Part shown: positions 34,285-45,846 of the stretch, one piece after another
Position numbering within the stretch: position 1 is the first letter of the stretch
Layout of the letters: every line of letters starts with the position of its first letter
DNA from: Lenzites betulinus
Lineage: Eukaryota; Basidiomycota; Agaricomycetes; Polyporales; Polyporaceae
NCBI GenBank assembly: GCA_022264855.1
Contig: JABYQU010000035.1
Span: 124,001-188,000 of the forward strand
Direction: 5' to 3'
DNA: 64,000 nucleotides
Notes under the pieces: model-generated
What the model was told of the DNA's origin: nothing
Databases searched by the model: none
What the model saw: only the letters and a program-made list of their open reading frames with translations
Translations under genes and position numbers: made by a program

Positions 34285-35207
34285 CTATAGCGGGGGATCC
34301 GCGTAAGCATCCTGTACCGACGGCGACAATAGTAATTGTAGGGGGCACTTACCGGGCCGGGCTGAGTGTAGTTCTTCGGGATGGGGTACTGTATGGGTCC
34401 AGGGCCCAGTCAGCTTCGGAGTTCCGACACAATGAAAGAAGGTATGGGCTCACGTTGATGTTGATGAGGATGCCGGGCTCGTAGCCGGTGTACACTCCGG
34501 GGATGGCGACGAGAGGGCCGGGCGTGCCGCTGCCTCCGTTGACGACGTTGACCTGTCCGCAGGAGATCTATGCACATCGTCCCCGTCAGCTCTGCGCCCA
34601 ACACCGTCCACAGCTGTACTCACGTAGAACTGCGCGCCGCCGTAGCTCTGCGCGACGTGGAGCGCGATCGCCTCCATACGGACGAGGTACTGGCCCGTCG
34701 GGAGGTCCTTCGGGAGCGTGAACGTCACGCCGGGCACGCCCTCCGCGGGGAACGTGATCGACTGCCCGCCGTTCGTCTCCGCCGTGATCTGGTACACCTT
34801 GAACCACACGTCGCCGTCGCCCGCGAAGCTGCCGACATCGCCCGGCGCCTTCGCCATGTACACGTTCACGACGCCCGGGTGGTAGATCGTGCCGTCGGAC
34901 ATGATGCCGAGCGGGCTGCCCGCGGAGACGGTGACCGTCTGCGCGGTCGGGTCCGTCTGCGAGTCGTAGCAGCGGAAGTCGGGGCTCGTCACGTCCGTGA
35001 CGGGCGCCTGCGAGTTGAAGTTGTTCGTCTTGCGGACGTTCACCCACGCGGGCGTCGTCGTGCCGTCGACGACGAGCGAGGGGAAGGTGTCTGTGTGAAG
35101 GGTGGTCGGTCAGGCGTGCTCGGGCTGAGGAAGCAGGTGGTGGGCTGCTTACAGTGGGCCGAAGCCGAGGCGAGGAGAGCGGCGAGGGCGACGAAGGACT
35201 TGAGCAT
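34285..35207 (-). CDS. AA9 lytic polysaccharide monooxygenase (former GH61), secreted
   Basis: Copper-dependent enzyme that oxidatively cleaves cellulose or other beta-glucans outside the cell. Exons 35207-35153, 35090-34624, 34567-34454, 34388-34353 and a tentative last exon. Signal peptide MLKSFVALAALLASASA is followed directly by His-18, which becomes the N-terminal copper-brace histidine of the mature enzyme (HYTFPSLVVDG). The second brace histidine is in RMEAIALHVAQ and the axial Tyr in GGAQFYISCGQ. TPAWVNVRKTNN, FRCYDSQTDP, GSPLGIMSDGTIYHPGVV and GDVWFKVYQI are standard family blocks. No cellulose-binding module is appended. An upstream GTG-started frame from 35225 is not used because ATG at 35207 begins an ideal signal peptide. 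The C-terminus after YPIPKNYTQPGP is short; the exact stop (34285) is uncertain. Confidence 0.93.
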
Positions 35208-36175
35208 CTTGGAGGATTTGGGCACTTGACGAGCTGCTGTTCCAACGAACCGTCGTCCTGCTTTTATACGCGGCCGAGACCACGCCTCTGTCGCATATGC
35301 GTCCCGTATGTCGCGAGCATATTCAGCAGCCGTGGCCCCCGCGGTACGAGAAGGTGGAGCACCCGGAGATTATTGCGCGCTCTGTGCAGTTGCCGTCCGC
35401 TCATCGTGCGCGGGCTGGCGGCATCCCACTGCGTCGTCCGAGCAGCTTTCTCCGAAGAAGCTTCTCGGGCGATCGCTGTGTGCCCCGCACGGACCAATGG
35501 GCGCACGCCCGCCCCCGCGTCCAGCAGCGCAGAGCGGACGCCGAGATAGGCAGGTGACACGGCGAAGCGTCCTCGAGACGAGCTTCGCAGGTGGCGTGCA
35601 ATGGATGCGAGTCCGACGTATTCCCTTTTTATCCGAACGTGCACCGAAGACGTCCTCCCCGCGCCCCGGACGCTGTGCTGCCCCGCACGCCCGGTCCGCG
35701 CGCGGTGAATTGGGGAAGGGGAGGCGTCCGGGGAGGCGCGGGCGAATGCGTGCCAACGTGCTTGATCCTGCGTGTTCGTCATCGGCGGGGGTATTGGGGA
35801 AGGGTGCGGGGATGATAGAGCGAAGAAGGGAACGCACCTCTGAGTGAGGCTTAGTGGGGGCTATGTATAGGCGTCGTCCAGGAGCGGCAACATGGCGATG
35901 TCTTGTGGGAGCGCAGCTGGAAGATAGGTGATATGTCGCGACGACACACGTCCGACGAATATGCAGGAAGACGAAAGGCGCCACTCTCATATGCAGATCA
36001 GCAGCAGGCGACATGTCGAAACGCGGCTTTCTGGCACGCCGTCCCTACCGTCATACAGTGGCATTGAAGGGCCCATTGAGGAATTAGAAATTTTGAGGGC
36101 CGTTCGATGTCCGGTTGCAAAGCAGCATGTCAATAGCAATACAATATACACAACTTCGTACCTGCAGCATCCGAA
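35208..36175. other. AA9 promoter and permease 3' region
   Basis: 968 bp between two minus-strand genes. The AA9 promoter should occupy the part nearest 35207. Open frames on both strands are Arg/Pro-rich and unrecognisable. No gene supported. Confidence 0.4.
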
Positions 36176-38564
36176 TCACGCGCTCTCCTGGCTACGCCGA
36201 CTCGAGCCCGCATGGCTCCTCACGCTTTTCTCGTCTGCCCCCCGCCTCTTCTCAGTGCCGTCATCCTCCTCTGCCGTCCTTTGCTGCGCTTTCTGGCTCT
36301 TCTCCCGCCGCTCGAGGTGCCATACGAGCCACGTCACGAATAGCGTCGCGATGCACGTGCCGATCATAGCCCACATGCCCTTCGTAAACCGCGGCGCGTC
36401 CGTCGCAGGGTAGAACACGAGCGGCCACCACGCGTTGACCACATTATTCCACATGTTCATCGATGCGAGAACCACCGCGCGTTCTTGGTGGTCGTCGGCG
36501 CAAATTTGGTTTGCCCATCTGCGTCATAGGTCGTCTCAAAATACCCGAATGCTGGAAGTATACATAGAAGACCTACGCAAATGTGGTCGCCTGACCGGCG
36601 TACGTTGCTCCCGCAATGTAGTAGGCGAAGAACTTGAGCCCTATTGGACTGCTCCAGACGAGAATGCATATACTCGCGACAATGCCTGCGATGGCCATGT
36701 ACACCAGTACAGGCCACCGTGCGCGAGATTTGGTCGCGTCGGTCCACGTCGCACAGACGAGTGTTGACGCAATCGCGAATGCTGTCATCCCCGAGGGATA
36801 ATAGTCTGCAGAAGCCGGAATCAGTATATGCCTAGATACGATTGGGTGCGACGACGGCATAGGATGAGACGGAAAGATCAGCGACTGACCTATTTGTGGG
36901 ACGGTGAAACCGCCGATGGCCTTCAACCATTGGCCCATGAGATTATTCGAGCCAAAGCTCTCTGTCTCTCCTGATATTGCGAACTGTATCCTGATGTCAG
37001 CCGTCTCCCCCGCTTGGTTTCATGCAGAATGGGCTTACCAGCAGACTACAGGCATACCACCGCCATCGGCCAAGGATGCGGCGGAATAGGCCCCAGGAAA
37101 GCTTTCCGTGCTGGATGTCTCTATCTTTAACTGACTCGAGTCGCTCGCATGACAGCAGGCGTTCCTACACATCAATAGGTTAGTGCGGGAGATCATACAA
37201 TGCATCCCACTAATACCTCTTCAGATAGGTAGAACGCCTTGGTGGTCGTGGGGACATCAGGGAACATAAAGAACCCGTAGAGCGCGATGGGCATCGTAAT
37301 GATGCCGTCTATAATGAACCTGTATCAAGGGAGGTGAGCCGCTCATCTAGACTGACTACATATTTTTGGGGACATACAACCATCGCCATCCGCTGCGGCC
37401 GGCCGTGCCATTGAGGTGTCTGAGCAATGTCCACAAGTCAGTACCAGTGAAATCTGATTGACCAGGTGTGTTGTCATACGTGTAGACAGCAGCCTGTAAA
37501 ACCCCGGAGAATCTGTCAAGAACGTTGAGTAACGCGGTGACAGACGGTGGCATCAAGGTGTACTGACAAGGTGCCTATCAGGCCAGACGACGTGAAGATG
37601 CCTGAACGTTTGCCCAATTCGCCTGGTTTATACCAGCTAACAGACAATGGTCAGTCCGACGGTCAACACCGCCTGCACTCCGGGTACTCGAAAATGACGT
37701 ACGATCCTAGTATATAATGAGTGCCGACAAACGTTGACGACTCGGCGATGCCTTGGAAGAAGCGGATAGCGTAAATCTGCACATCACGACCATCATTTAG
37801 TATTCGATGCCTACGTCCAAGACTATTCTATTCTAGGCGACCCAGACTCACCTGCTGAACGTTCGTCACTGCACTTGTGCTAAGAAAAGCAAACGGCCGC
37901 GTGAGGACCCGACGGGAACGGCTTGTCAACTTCACGAACGCTTACCAGAACGTCAAGACTCCCCAAACGATTTGCATGGATGGGAACCATATCCGGGGCG
38001 GCACGACTTGCAGCATTAAATTGTCTGGACACGGCCGACTTGTCAGCTTCCGGACAAACCATCACACTGTACGTGTCTTTACTTGGGATCATGCCAACGA
38101 TATATCCACACGTAAAAATAGTGTTGATTTGCTGCATTCACCAGTCAATGTACGATCTTACGGCGAGATGTCAACATTCAAGATGGACATGGTCTGCTCA
38201 CATTGAACTGCGTTCCGTGCATGTTGAGCTCTTCGCGCATGCCGGAGACGTATGCGTTGGACACATTGCTTCGATCAAGATCTGCGCCGCATTAAGCCCG
38301 AGACCAAGTGGGAACACGGCTCTTGTTCAGCAACTTCGCGGGTACTACAGCCGCACCAAGTGAACGCACAGTTGGAAAAATACTGGTCCAATCCAGGTAT
38401 CATGTTAGCATCTAATTTAGCAGAGCGCTTCATGCATAAATGCTCACCATGAGACAACAATACGACAAGATGAACCAATCTATCTTGAGGAGCAGCTTCT
38501 GCTCCGTCTTCGTCGCGGGCACCTCGCCCCACACGAAGTGTCGGACTCTACGCATCAGCGACAT
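36176..38564 (-). CDS. MFS permease of the allantoate/pantothenate (ACS) family
   Basis: Plasma-membrane proton symporter of the anion:cation symporter family (Dal5/Fen2-like). The gene has about ten short exons. Exon 1 (38564-38448) encodes MSLMRRVRHFVWGEVPATKT and the first amphipathic/TM segment KLLLKIDWFILSYCCLM. A 13 bp micro-exon (38382-38370) supplies YFSN and joins to LDRSNVSNAYVSGMREELNM, the signature after TM1. Further blocks are GRSGWRWLYV, the loop before TM7, YYPSGMTAFAIAST, and near the end ANQICADDHQERAVV, LASMNMWNNVVNAWWPLVFY and TDAPRFTKGMWAMIG, all typical of fungal ACS permeases. The cytosolic C-terminus is charged (EEDDGTEKRRGADEK). Substrate could be allantoate, pantothenate, nicotinate or a dipeptide; it cannot be told apart here. 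Confidence 0.88.
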
Positions 38565-41500
38565 AGTGGTGTGCACCAAAGAGCCCCAAAAGGAAGTAAA
38601 CCCGAGAGAGACGACGAAAACGCTGCGAACGCTGAGAACGCGAGAAGGCGCGTGAGACGGCGACCGAGGAGATCAGCGTTTTGGCACGCAAAACGGTCGT
38701 ACGATATCGCCCAGATGGTGCCTGTTGGATGACCAAGTTAAGAAAGATCGTTCTATGCAAGACGGCGCATGAGAATAGTCGTGAAAGGGGTCGTACGACG
38801 AGTAGAGAGGCGCGAGGGCGGCGGTCCTACGCGGACTTTGCAAGCAGTCGCCGGTGGAGAGCATTTCCCCGCTCCCCGACTTTCTCGGAGTCGTGCTCCT
38901 CCGGCGCCACGGTCACGTGAGGACAATATCACAAGCCGGCGCCAGAGGGCCTCGCGTCTTGCTCTCATCCGCAACGTTAACGAGTCGACGGGTATCCGTG
39001 GGGCTCGATGTACGGCTGAAGATATCAAGCTTGACACCGACGATCTTTCTGCCACCGACCCATGGGCGTATTGTCGTCCACATTCGCGCGGTCGTATCGG
39101 ATGTTACGTGGGCTTTGCAGACAACCGGTTCTGAACTCTGCTCACCGGCAGTTGAACTCTCCACCCTTGAGGCCACTACCTCGAACTTCGCAGTCAAGAC
39201 TTGTATTGATACACATAAGCAACAGCACCCGAAGCGGCTTCCTCCCTTGACGGATGTCCGACGAGAGGAGCTCCGGCCTCCGCATTTTATCACAGCTGCA
39301 CCATCTATGTCATCTGGACCACGATGTACTGACCGAACTGTAGTGAGCTCTATATTACTGGTGAAGAGCGCGCGCTGATTTCAGAATGGAAGTGTCCAAT
39401 GTGACAGCGTAGTTCCTGAACATCCGCCCCCATCTCATGTTGAAACTGTGGATTCGAACGGCCTCGTTGTCGCGCAGTCCGCGGTTCGCGGCGCGTCGCA
39501 TACATGAGCTGCGGGACAATGCGAAGCACGCTGTGCAACAAGCTCACAATGTCTCACCCTTTCAGGTCGTCTCGGATGAACACGCCGTCAGAGTATTGAA
39601 AGCGCAGCGATCCACGCGCCTCCATTTGCATCCACGTCAATCGCCGACGAGTTTACGAAGCTATCGCTGCGATCACAGTACTGCCATCCTACGCTCCAAA
39701 AAGCGCGTGTCGATATAGCCGGAGAAGAGACCGAGCACGAAACGCGCGGTTCGTCGAATTACTCTATTGTGGTATCACAGGTCGCGCCGATGCGGTCGGG
39801 GAGGGGCATAGTGAGGCTTTACCACCCACATACACCGGCCTTCTGCCGCCTGCAAGCACAAATTATGAAGTTATTCTGTGACATAGGTGTCCAGTACGTA
39901 CGTACTCACGCCCCCGTGCTTCCTTGGATTCGGTCCGTGTGGAGCGGTGAGCTCATACTTGGTAGACAGCACCGCTTTATGGACGGAAACGAACGGTGTT
40001 GTTGCCAGGCAGCTGGGACTAAGAAGTGTATAATCGTCCGTGTCCCCGGAGTTCGGCGTCCGACAGCTGGAGTCAAACGCCATTTCTCTCCTAACCTCCG
40101 CCGCCACCTCCGGCCATAGAGCTCGATTCCAGCCCGCCGCAGGGCGTCTGCCTATGGTCGGATCCATTCCACAGACGCGCTGCACGGTCGCAAAGCACGC
40201 TTACGCTCTTAGCTCCGATGGCGGCGGCCGAAACCTACGGCTTTCGGGTCCGGTGCCCTGCATTGTGACTCTACCCAAGAGGAGGAGGAGGAGCCTTGGA
40301 CCGTTGCTAACAAATCCCGCTCGATCGGGGACGAAACATAGGGGTGCTGCATGGAGCAAAAGTCTAAAGACGCGCACTAGTCCGCCTGAAGGTGACTCGG
40401 ACGCAGATCTACAGTCAGCGCAGTGCGGCCGGACGGCGCGATGTAGCTCTCCGGTGCCTGTACAGCGCGAAAGGCAGGCCGTGCTGCGACGCAGCGACTG
40501 AAGATGCCTGCGCGGACGGCAAGGAAGAGATGACTGAAGGTGCGTACCTGGACAGCAGCGCCGCGCAACTGCGTCGAGAGTGGTCGAGGTGGTCTGACGC
40601 CATTGTTCAGCGCATCATCCATCCGCAGACGACGAGCCAGATCCGGCTGGAGTGTGCGCAGGGACGAGAAGCAGCATCGTGAGGTGCTTGCCGAGCGCAA
40701 GTGATAACGCATAGCACGCGCCGAGCGCATGTACGGCCACCTGACGGGCGTTAGCGATTTCGAAGAATGGTGAGGGTTAGTCTTAGGTAAAAACACGACA
40801 AGGAGCGCCTGGGGCCGGTTGTTTATGCGCAGCCAAACGCAGGTGGAAGATGAATGGTGCGTAGTAACACGGATGGAGGCTCTCAGGGTTGTTGAGGGCT
40901 GTGAGCGCTGCGCCCGACTTGGAGAAGCTGAGAAGGGAGGCGTGCGAGATGAGAGTTTAAAAAAATATGAATAGTCTATTCCTCTGAGCGTGGCTTCCAG
41001 GGCGTCGAGAACATTGTAATCCGAATGAAATCGAAGCCGGCCGCGGAGAGCCACCTGGACCGTCGGACATTAGTTGAGACATCGCGCGAATTCGGGTATA
41101 GCATCTCCGGATATCTGACCACCAGGATTGCTCGCACAGGCAACGTTCAGGCCGTATGATGTGGGCCAACTTCCAAGTGCACCCGAGCCAGTGTGGGCAC
41201 TCGCATTTGACCGCGGCCAGTTCCGGGATGGTGGTGGGAGGTCGGTAGTCGGGATGCAAACGGCGAGAACGATGTGCAGCGGGCGGGCGGGACTCTCTAG
41301 GGCGGGGGCTCGGCCGGCAGCCGGGGAACAAGAGCGGGAGAAGGAATATTCGGACACTGCATGCCGCCCGGTGCCGGGCGGCAAGCGTTGTGGTGAATAG
41401 TTGTTTGCCATTTTGAACAAGCGATCTCGATGTCGGAGTTGTGCGGCGGACGCGATCGCACTGCCGAGCAGTGTCCGTCCGTTTCCAGCCCGGTTCCTCC

Positions 41501-41899
41501 TCGACGCCCACAACGTTGGAGTGGGACAGGAGGACGACGGCGAGGGCGAGACGGCGGGACATTCTGCTCGGAATGCAGCAGACCGGACGGGAAGTGGGAA
41601 GTCGGGCGGTCAGTGGCTTATACAGATGGGGTTAGTCATGGATCAGTTGGGCATCGTACGGAACGGTTGGAGGTGCCGCCCAGTCCGAGGGAAAGGGACG
41701 CGGTCGAGTCGGACAGTCGGGCTCACCCCTTCGCTGCCTTACTCAACTCGCATTCTCGAGCCTTCCACCGTCCGACTTCTGCCGCTCGCCCCTCGCCCCT
41801 CCGGTACCCCACAACGCGCCCTTCCATACCCCCTTGCCCCTTATAATCTCCATCCTCGCAGCCGCACATGCCTCCGTTACACTCCCCTCCTTCGCCGCC
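38565..41899. other. 3.3 kb unresolved region with coding fragments
   Basis: No complete gene could be modelled. On the minus strand two adjacent segments look coding and join in frame across a 49 bp intron: 39631-39558 (MQMEARGSLRFQYSDGVF followed by IRDDL) and 39508 to about 39356 (NRGLRDNEAVRIHSF then RWGRMFRNYAVTLD). A minus-strand ATG at 41562 begins a possible signal peptide (MSRRLALAVVLLSHSNVV). Between and beyond these the frames are broken, so this may be an uncharacterised multi-exon gene or a decaying one. The family was not recognised. The last kilobase should also carry the promoter of the gene at 41900, with CT-rich sequence at 41760-41890. Confidence 0.4.
39356..39631 (-). CDS. 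Possible two-exon fragment of an unrecognised gene
   Basis: Exons 39631-39558 and 39508-39356 with a good GTGAGA donor and CCGCAG acceptor; the join is in phase. The encoded sequence is amphipathic and aromatic-rich (FQYSDGVF, SFNMRWGRMFRNYAVTL), unlike the Arg/Pro/Ser composition of random GC-rich frames. Neighbouring exons were not identified with confidence, so start and stop are open. It may be part of a larger minus-strand gene starting as far as 41562. Confidence 0.3.
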
Positions 41900-44042
41900 A
41901 TGCGCCTGCTCCCGTCTTCTCCCGCCTTCCTCCTCCCTGCACTTGCCGCCACCGCCGCTATATCGGTAGCCGCAGGCCCCTCTTGCGCTGAGTCCCGATC
42001 GCTTGATTGCCTTCCGGAGCCCCCAGAACGCATCCTTGCTCCCCGAGACGGAGACCACGAACATGGCAGCCACAACCACCATGCGCAGCCCCTGCTTGAG
42101 CTCAACGAGACCGAGATCACGATGTACCACGAGCCCACACCACCCTCATACTTCTGGCTCGATATTAAGGAGCCGCCTGCGGACGCGAAGCGCTATCCGG
42201 GCCTGATGGGTCTGCACGCCTTATTCATGTCCTTGGCTTTCTTCGGAGCCCTGCCAATAGGTGTGTCCGCCTCGTGGCTTCTGCAAAGCGCAGTCGGCCC
42301 TAACCACTGCGCGCGTTTCAGGCATCGCGCTCCGGTCCGTCAAGCATGCCTGGCACGGCGTCACCGTCATCTTCTTCTACACCTTCGTCGTGCTCGGGGT
42401 GTCCACAAGCGCCCTGTACCGGAAATTGACGCCAGACATGTCCGTGTTTCTCGGCGCTCCGTCGCTGTGACTTTTGGCTCACCGTTTGATGGCGTCACAG
42501 GTACGAAGGCAGCAAACACGGACCGCAGGGTTATTTCTTCCTCGCGTGTGCACTCGCGTTATCCGCGCTCGATGTCTTCTCACAGATCCTCCGCCTCGTG
42601 ACGTATGTCCGCGCCATCCGTTCGGGCGAGGACCGCTTCGCGTTCAAGACGCTCTGGAACTACGTTGTCCTCGACCGCGACGAGCATGTCTCCGGCGTCG
42701 AGGCCGAGTACACCAATCTCGTCGTCGACCCAGAGGAGCTCGAGGAGGCTGAGCTCAAGGCCAAGGATGTGGAGGACGAATCAGTCACTGTAAGACATGC
42801 CCGTGTTGTTGAACCCCTCAGGACCGACCTCGACATGCATCAACAGGACGACCACGACGAGACTGCGCAGTGGGCGAACGACGTCCGTCGCCATCGCCGG
42901 CAAACGTCTTACCCCCACTCAGCCGCATCGGAACGCACCCTCTTCGGTGCTCACTCGCCCCATCGTTCCGACGACTCCCTCCACGAAGCGGGGCACGTCT
43001 ACCCCTGGCAAGGCAAGAGCTCACGGGAAGTTCTCCGTTTCGTAGGCCGCGCGCTCTTCGCAATCGGCGAAAGATCTCTGGTGTTCGCGGGCCTCATGCA
43101 AGTCACAACCGGCATCGTTGTTTATACGGGCGGCTGCCGCGGCAGTTACATCAACGGATGTCTCGCGCACCTCATCAGTAAGTAGTGCAGCTCAGGACAT
43201 GTTGTCTGTCTAACCAAGGACTTTCAGAGGGCGGCATCTTCTGGAGTTACGGTCTTGTGACCTTCGCCCGCTTCCTGGGCTCCTTCTCAGAGCTCGGCTG
43301 GGCTTGGAACCGCGCCCCGCGGCACCATGGGAAATACCCCACGGCAGAATTCGTCGAGTCTCTCGTCATCTTCATCTACGGAATCACAAACACCTGGATG
43401 GAGCGCTTCGGCGCGCAGGCCGGGGACCCGTACACGACCAAGCAGCTCCAGCACATCAGCATCGCCGTCATGTTCTGGTTCGCCGGCCTGGTCGGCATGG
43501 GCATCGAGTCGAAGCGCATCCGGCGCTGGCTCGCCGCAGGGGCGACCGCCGCGGTGCCCCCCTCCATCCGCTCGCAGGAGGCGGTCGCGGAGCCCCCGAG
43601 CTACATCGCGAGCTTCAACCCGTTCCCCGCGCTGTGCATCGGGCTCACCGGCGCCGCGATGAGCGCGCACTTCCAGACGTACCTCTTCCAGGTGCAGATC
43701 CACATGGTCTGGGGCAACCTGCTCGCGGGCTTCGCGGTGCTGCGCTGCCTGACGTACTTCTTCCTCTGGCTCGGCCCGCCGCGCTCGATCCTGCCCTCGC
43801 GCCCCCCGACGGAGGCGCTCGCGGCGTTCCTGCTCGCGTGTGGCGGGCTGGAGTTCATGTTCTCGACGGAGGAACTCACGATCGCGGCGATGCGCCAGGG
43901 CCACGACGACGTGATGATGTTCCTCAACGTCGGCGTCGCGATCACCTGCCTTGCGTTCTGCTGGACGCTGTTCATCGTTGGACTCAAGGGCTGGCTGAAG
44001 AGCCACTCGCAGAAGGATATGAGCTTCCACAGCTCAGCATAA
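41900..44042 (+). CDS. YTP1-like multi-pass membrane protein, 656 aa
   Basis: Fungal integral membrane protein of the YTP1 family (yeast tetracycline-permease-like). Four exons (41900-42260, 42322-42439, 42501-43177, 43228-44042) sum to 657 codons. Signal peptide MRLLPSSPAFLLPALAATAA; then a His-rich loop (DGDHEHGSHNHHAQPLLELN). Helices follow: YPGLMGLHALFMSLAFFGAL, VIFFYTFVVLGVST and GYFFLACALSALDVFSQILR. A large acidic/basic cytosolic loop spans about 42620-43000. The conserved YTP1 C-terminal domain begins VLRFVGRALFAIGERSLV, with GRALFAIGER-type motif, GGIFWSYGLVTFARFLGSFS, ELGWAWNR and IYGITNTWMERFG. The last helices are ALCIGLTGAAMSAHFQTYLF and VGVAITCLAFCWTLFIVGL. Molecular function in any fungus is unknown. 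Intron 2 uses GTCCGT as donor, chosen because it restores frame. Confidence 0.9.
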
Positions 44043-44884
44043 AGGCGCCCTTTCCGGCTTACCCTGACGTCTCTTGCACGCCTTCCTTGGACACTACCGA
44101 CAACGACCGCTCTATCGCCCCACGGCTACATGGATACCCTAATGACGCCGCGCCCTCGCCAGCCCGCCTCATGATCATCATCCGCAACCGCCCTCTTTCC
44201 TACCCGCATTGAGACACCTCAGCGTACTAGGAGATCTTGCCCGCCTAGCACAGGCCTTCCCCCCACTCTGCGCGTAGCGCGATGCAGCAGGGAGGTCATA
44301 CATCCTATCACATCCCACCGCCTTACGAAGCTCCCATCAGCATTCTACCATGTAAGCTGTACCCCGAGCTCCCCCCCTCCCCTTCACCGCCCCTTGACAC
44401 ACGCCCACATCAATTCTCTTGCGGGCAATGTCTGTCCGGCCACGAATACCGTAGTCTAGGCGCGCTCGCGCGGCCTGCATTATCACGACCCCTTTACGTT
44501 TGTGCTGTTACACCCGTTGGTACGATACTTGTCTTAATAGCATCTGTAGCAAGCTTGTCCTTGATTATCTGGCTATCTGTCTGCGTTGTGATCTTTGACA
44601 GGCGGCCGACGGGACCCGGATCCAAATCGGTATACATAAGTTGAAGATGTTCGCGAGGCGCCTGCGCCTGCTGGCAAAGTATGCTACCTACTTACCGGTA
44701 TCCGCAACAGTCGTACTTGATAAAGTCATACTAGCGAGAACTTGACCTTATCAGCTTCCAGGTAAATCTTGGTCATTGCCGGTATCGGGGAGGCGGATGA
44801 CGCCACATTGCGAGAGGAGGGGTCGATGGCATAACAGAGCGGCCTGACGAACTTGGTTATTCTAACTTTCTTACGCTTGAACAG
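44043..44884. other. Intergenic, 3' UTR and degraded sequence
   Basis: 842 bp. A 120-codon open frame at 44282-44644 has a hydrophobic stretch but no family resemblance and no splice context, and is more likely UTR. The 5' half of a spherulin-4 gene would be expected in the distal part but is not found. Confidence 0.4.
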
Positions 44885-45271
44885 ATCGCGATGAACCCCG
44901 GTACCGCACTGAGTTCGACCCAATACTACGGCATTACGGACATTCTGCTCACGGCAGAGAACTTCTACAGCACGTTCAAGTGAGCATTCCACGTACTTGA
45001 TACCAAACCTCAAGCTTCAAGACTTACATGCAATGTCAGAACTAGCGATCTGTCTCTCGGTTCTGCAACACCCGCCTCCAAACAGGCTGTGGTATTGACT
45101 GGCGGGCCGGCAACTCCTCCAGCGTCCCTCATCTCGACTCTCATAACACAGGATCACGTCAAGGCGTTTTACGTGACGACAGACTCGCAGGCAAACGGGG
45201 CAAACCCGTATGACAACCTGCCGACCGACTTGGAGACGTTCGTCGCTGCTATACAAGCTGCGCAGACATGA
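44885..45271 (+). pseudogene. Spherulin-4-like C-terminal remnant
   Basis: Two in-frame segments (44885-44979 and 45040-45271) joined by a 60 bp GT-AG intron encode about 108 residues. They read AMNPGTALSSTQYYGITDIL, AENFYSTFK and then TSDLSLGSATPASKQAVVL, DHVKAFYVTTDSQANG and NLPTDLETFVAAIQAAQT before TGA. This matches the last third of spherulation-specific family 4 proteins, a TIM-barrel-like family of about 250-300 residues secreted by fungi and slime moulds. The signal peptide and first two thirds are absent upstream. The surviving part has intact splice sites and no stop, so the truncation may be recent, or a divergent 5' exon escaped me. Confidence 0.7.
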
Positions 45272-45846
45272 GGGGAACCTGAAGCAGAAACGTTGGAAGC
45301 ATGTAGAGAGATTATAACTACCTGTGCATAGCGAATATGAGTTTTATCATGACATGTTGAACATGACGGTCGAGTTACAAAAGTACCATCAAACCTCTGC
45401 AGCTTGCCGAGGTAGTACAGCTCGGCATCTCCCGGCAACGCTTCGGCTAGATATTAGAGCAGGCATCTCACTCGCTATCACCTCCTAACTCTGCACTATC
45501 AGCCAATGGAGGCCGCGATGATCCCACATTTTGCTGGGCGAGCGAAAGCTACCCTAGGTGGACGCCTATCTAGTATCGTACTGCCGGGTCAATCCCACTA
45601 GGCCATGCGATAAATACAGGGCATGCATCCTGATCGGGACGCTGCCCGGCCTGCCGTATCATGCCTGGCTCGCGTCCCCGCCTATGTGGCCACCTGAGCC
45701 ACGAGCGACTGCTCTTCGCGCCCGTGGCCGCGTTGCAGACGCACCTTCCCCTTCAACCACGACCACCCCTTTCTCTTGCTTCATCTCCGTCGACTTTGGA
45801 CTCGCGCTCATCTGAACTTTGCACCGATCGCCCCTACTAAGCCGAT
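45272..45846. other. Intergenic, FUR1 promoter
   Basis: 575 bp between the spherulin remnant and the UPRT gene. A CT-rich block at 45735-45790 precedes the start. Nothing else seen. Confidence 0.35.

Noticed and set aside
35370..36014. 214-codon minus-strand frame upstream of the AA9 gene
   Set aside because: Arg/Ser/Pro-rich, no domain, lies where the AA9 promoter is expected.
40377..41054. 225-codon minus-strand open frame
   Set aside because: Ser/Arg/Pro-rich, competing frames also open, no recognisable domain or splice context. Kept only as part of the unresolved region.
43287..44030. 247-codon minus-strand frame and 302-codon alternative plus frame
   Set aside because: Shadows of the last YTP1 exon; full of Arg, Glu and His with no domain.
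44282..44644. 120-codon frame with a hydrophobic helix after the YTP1 gene
   Set aside because: Single exon in probable 3' UTR, Pro-rich start, no family match and no promoter-like leader.
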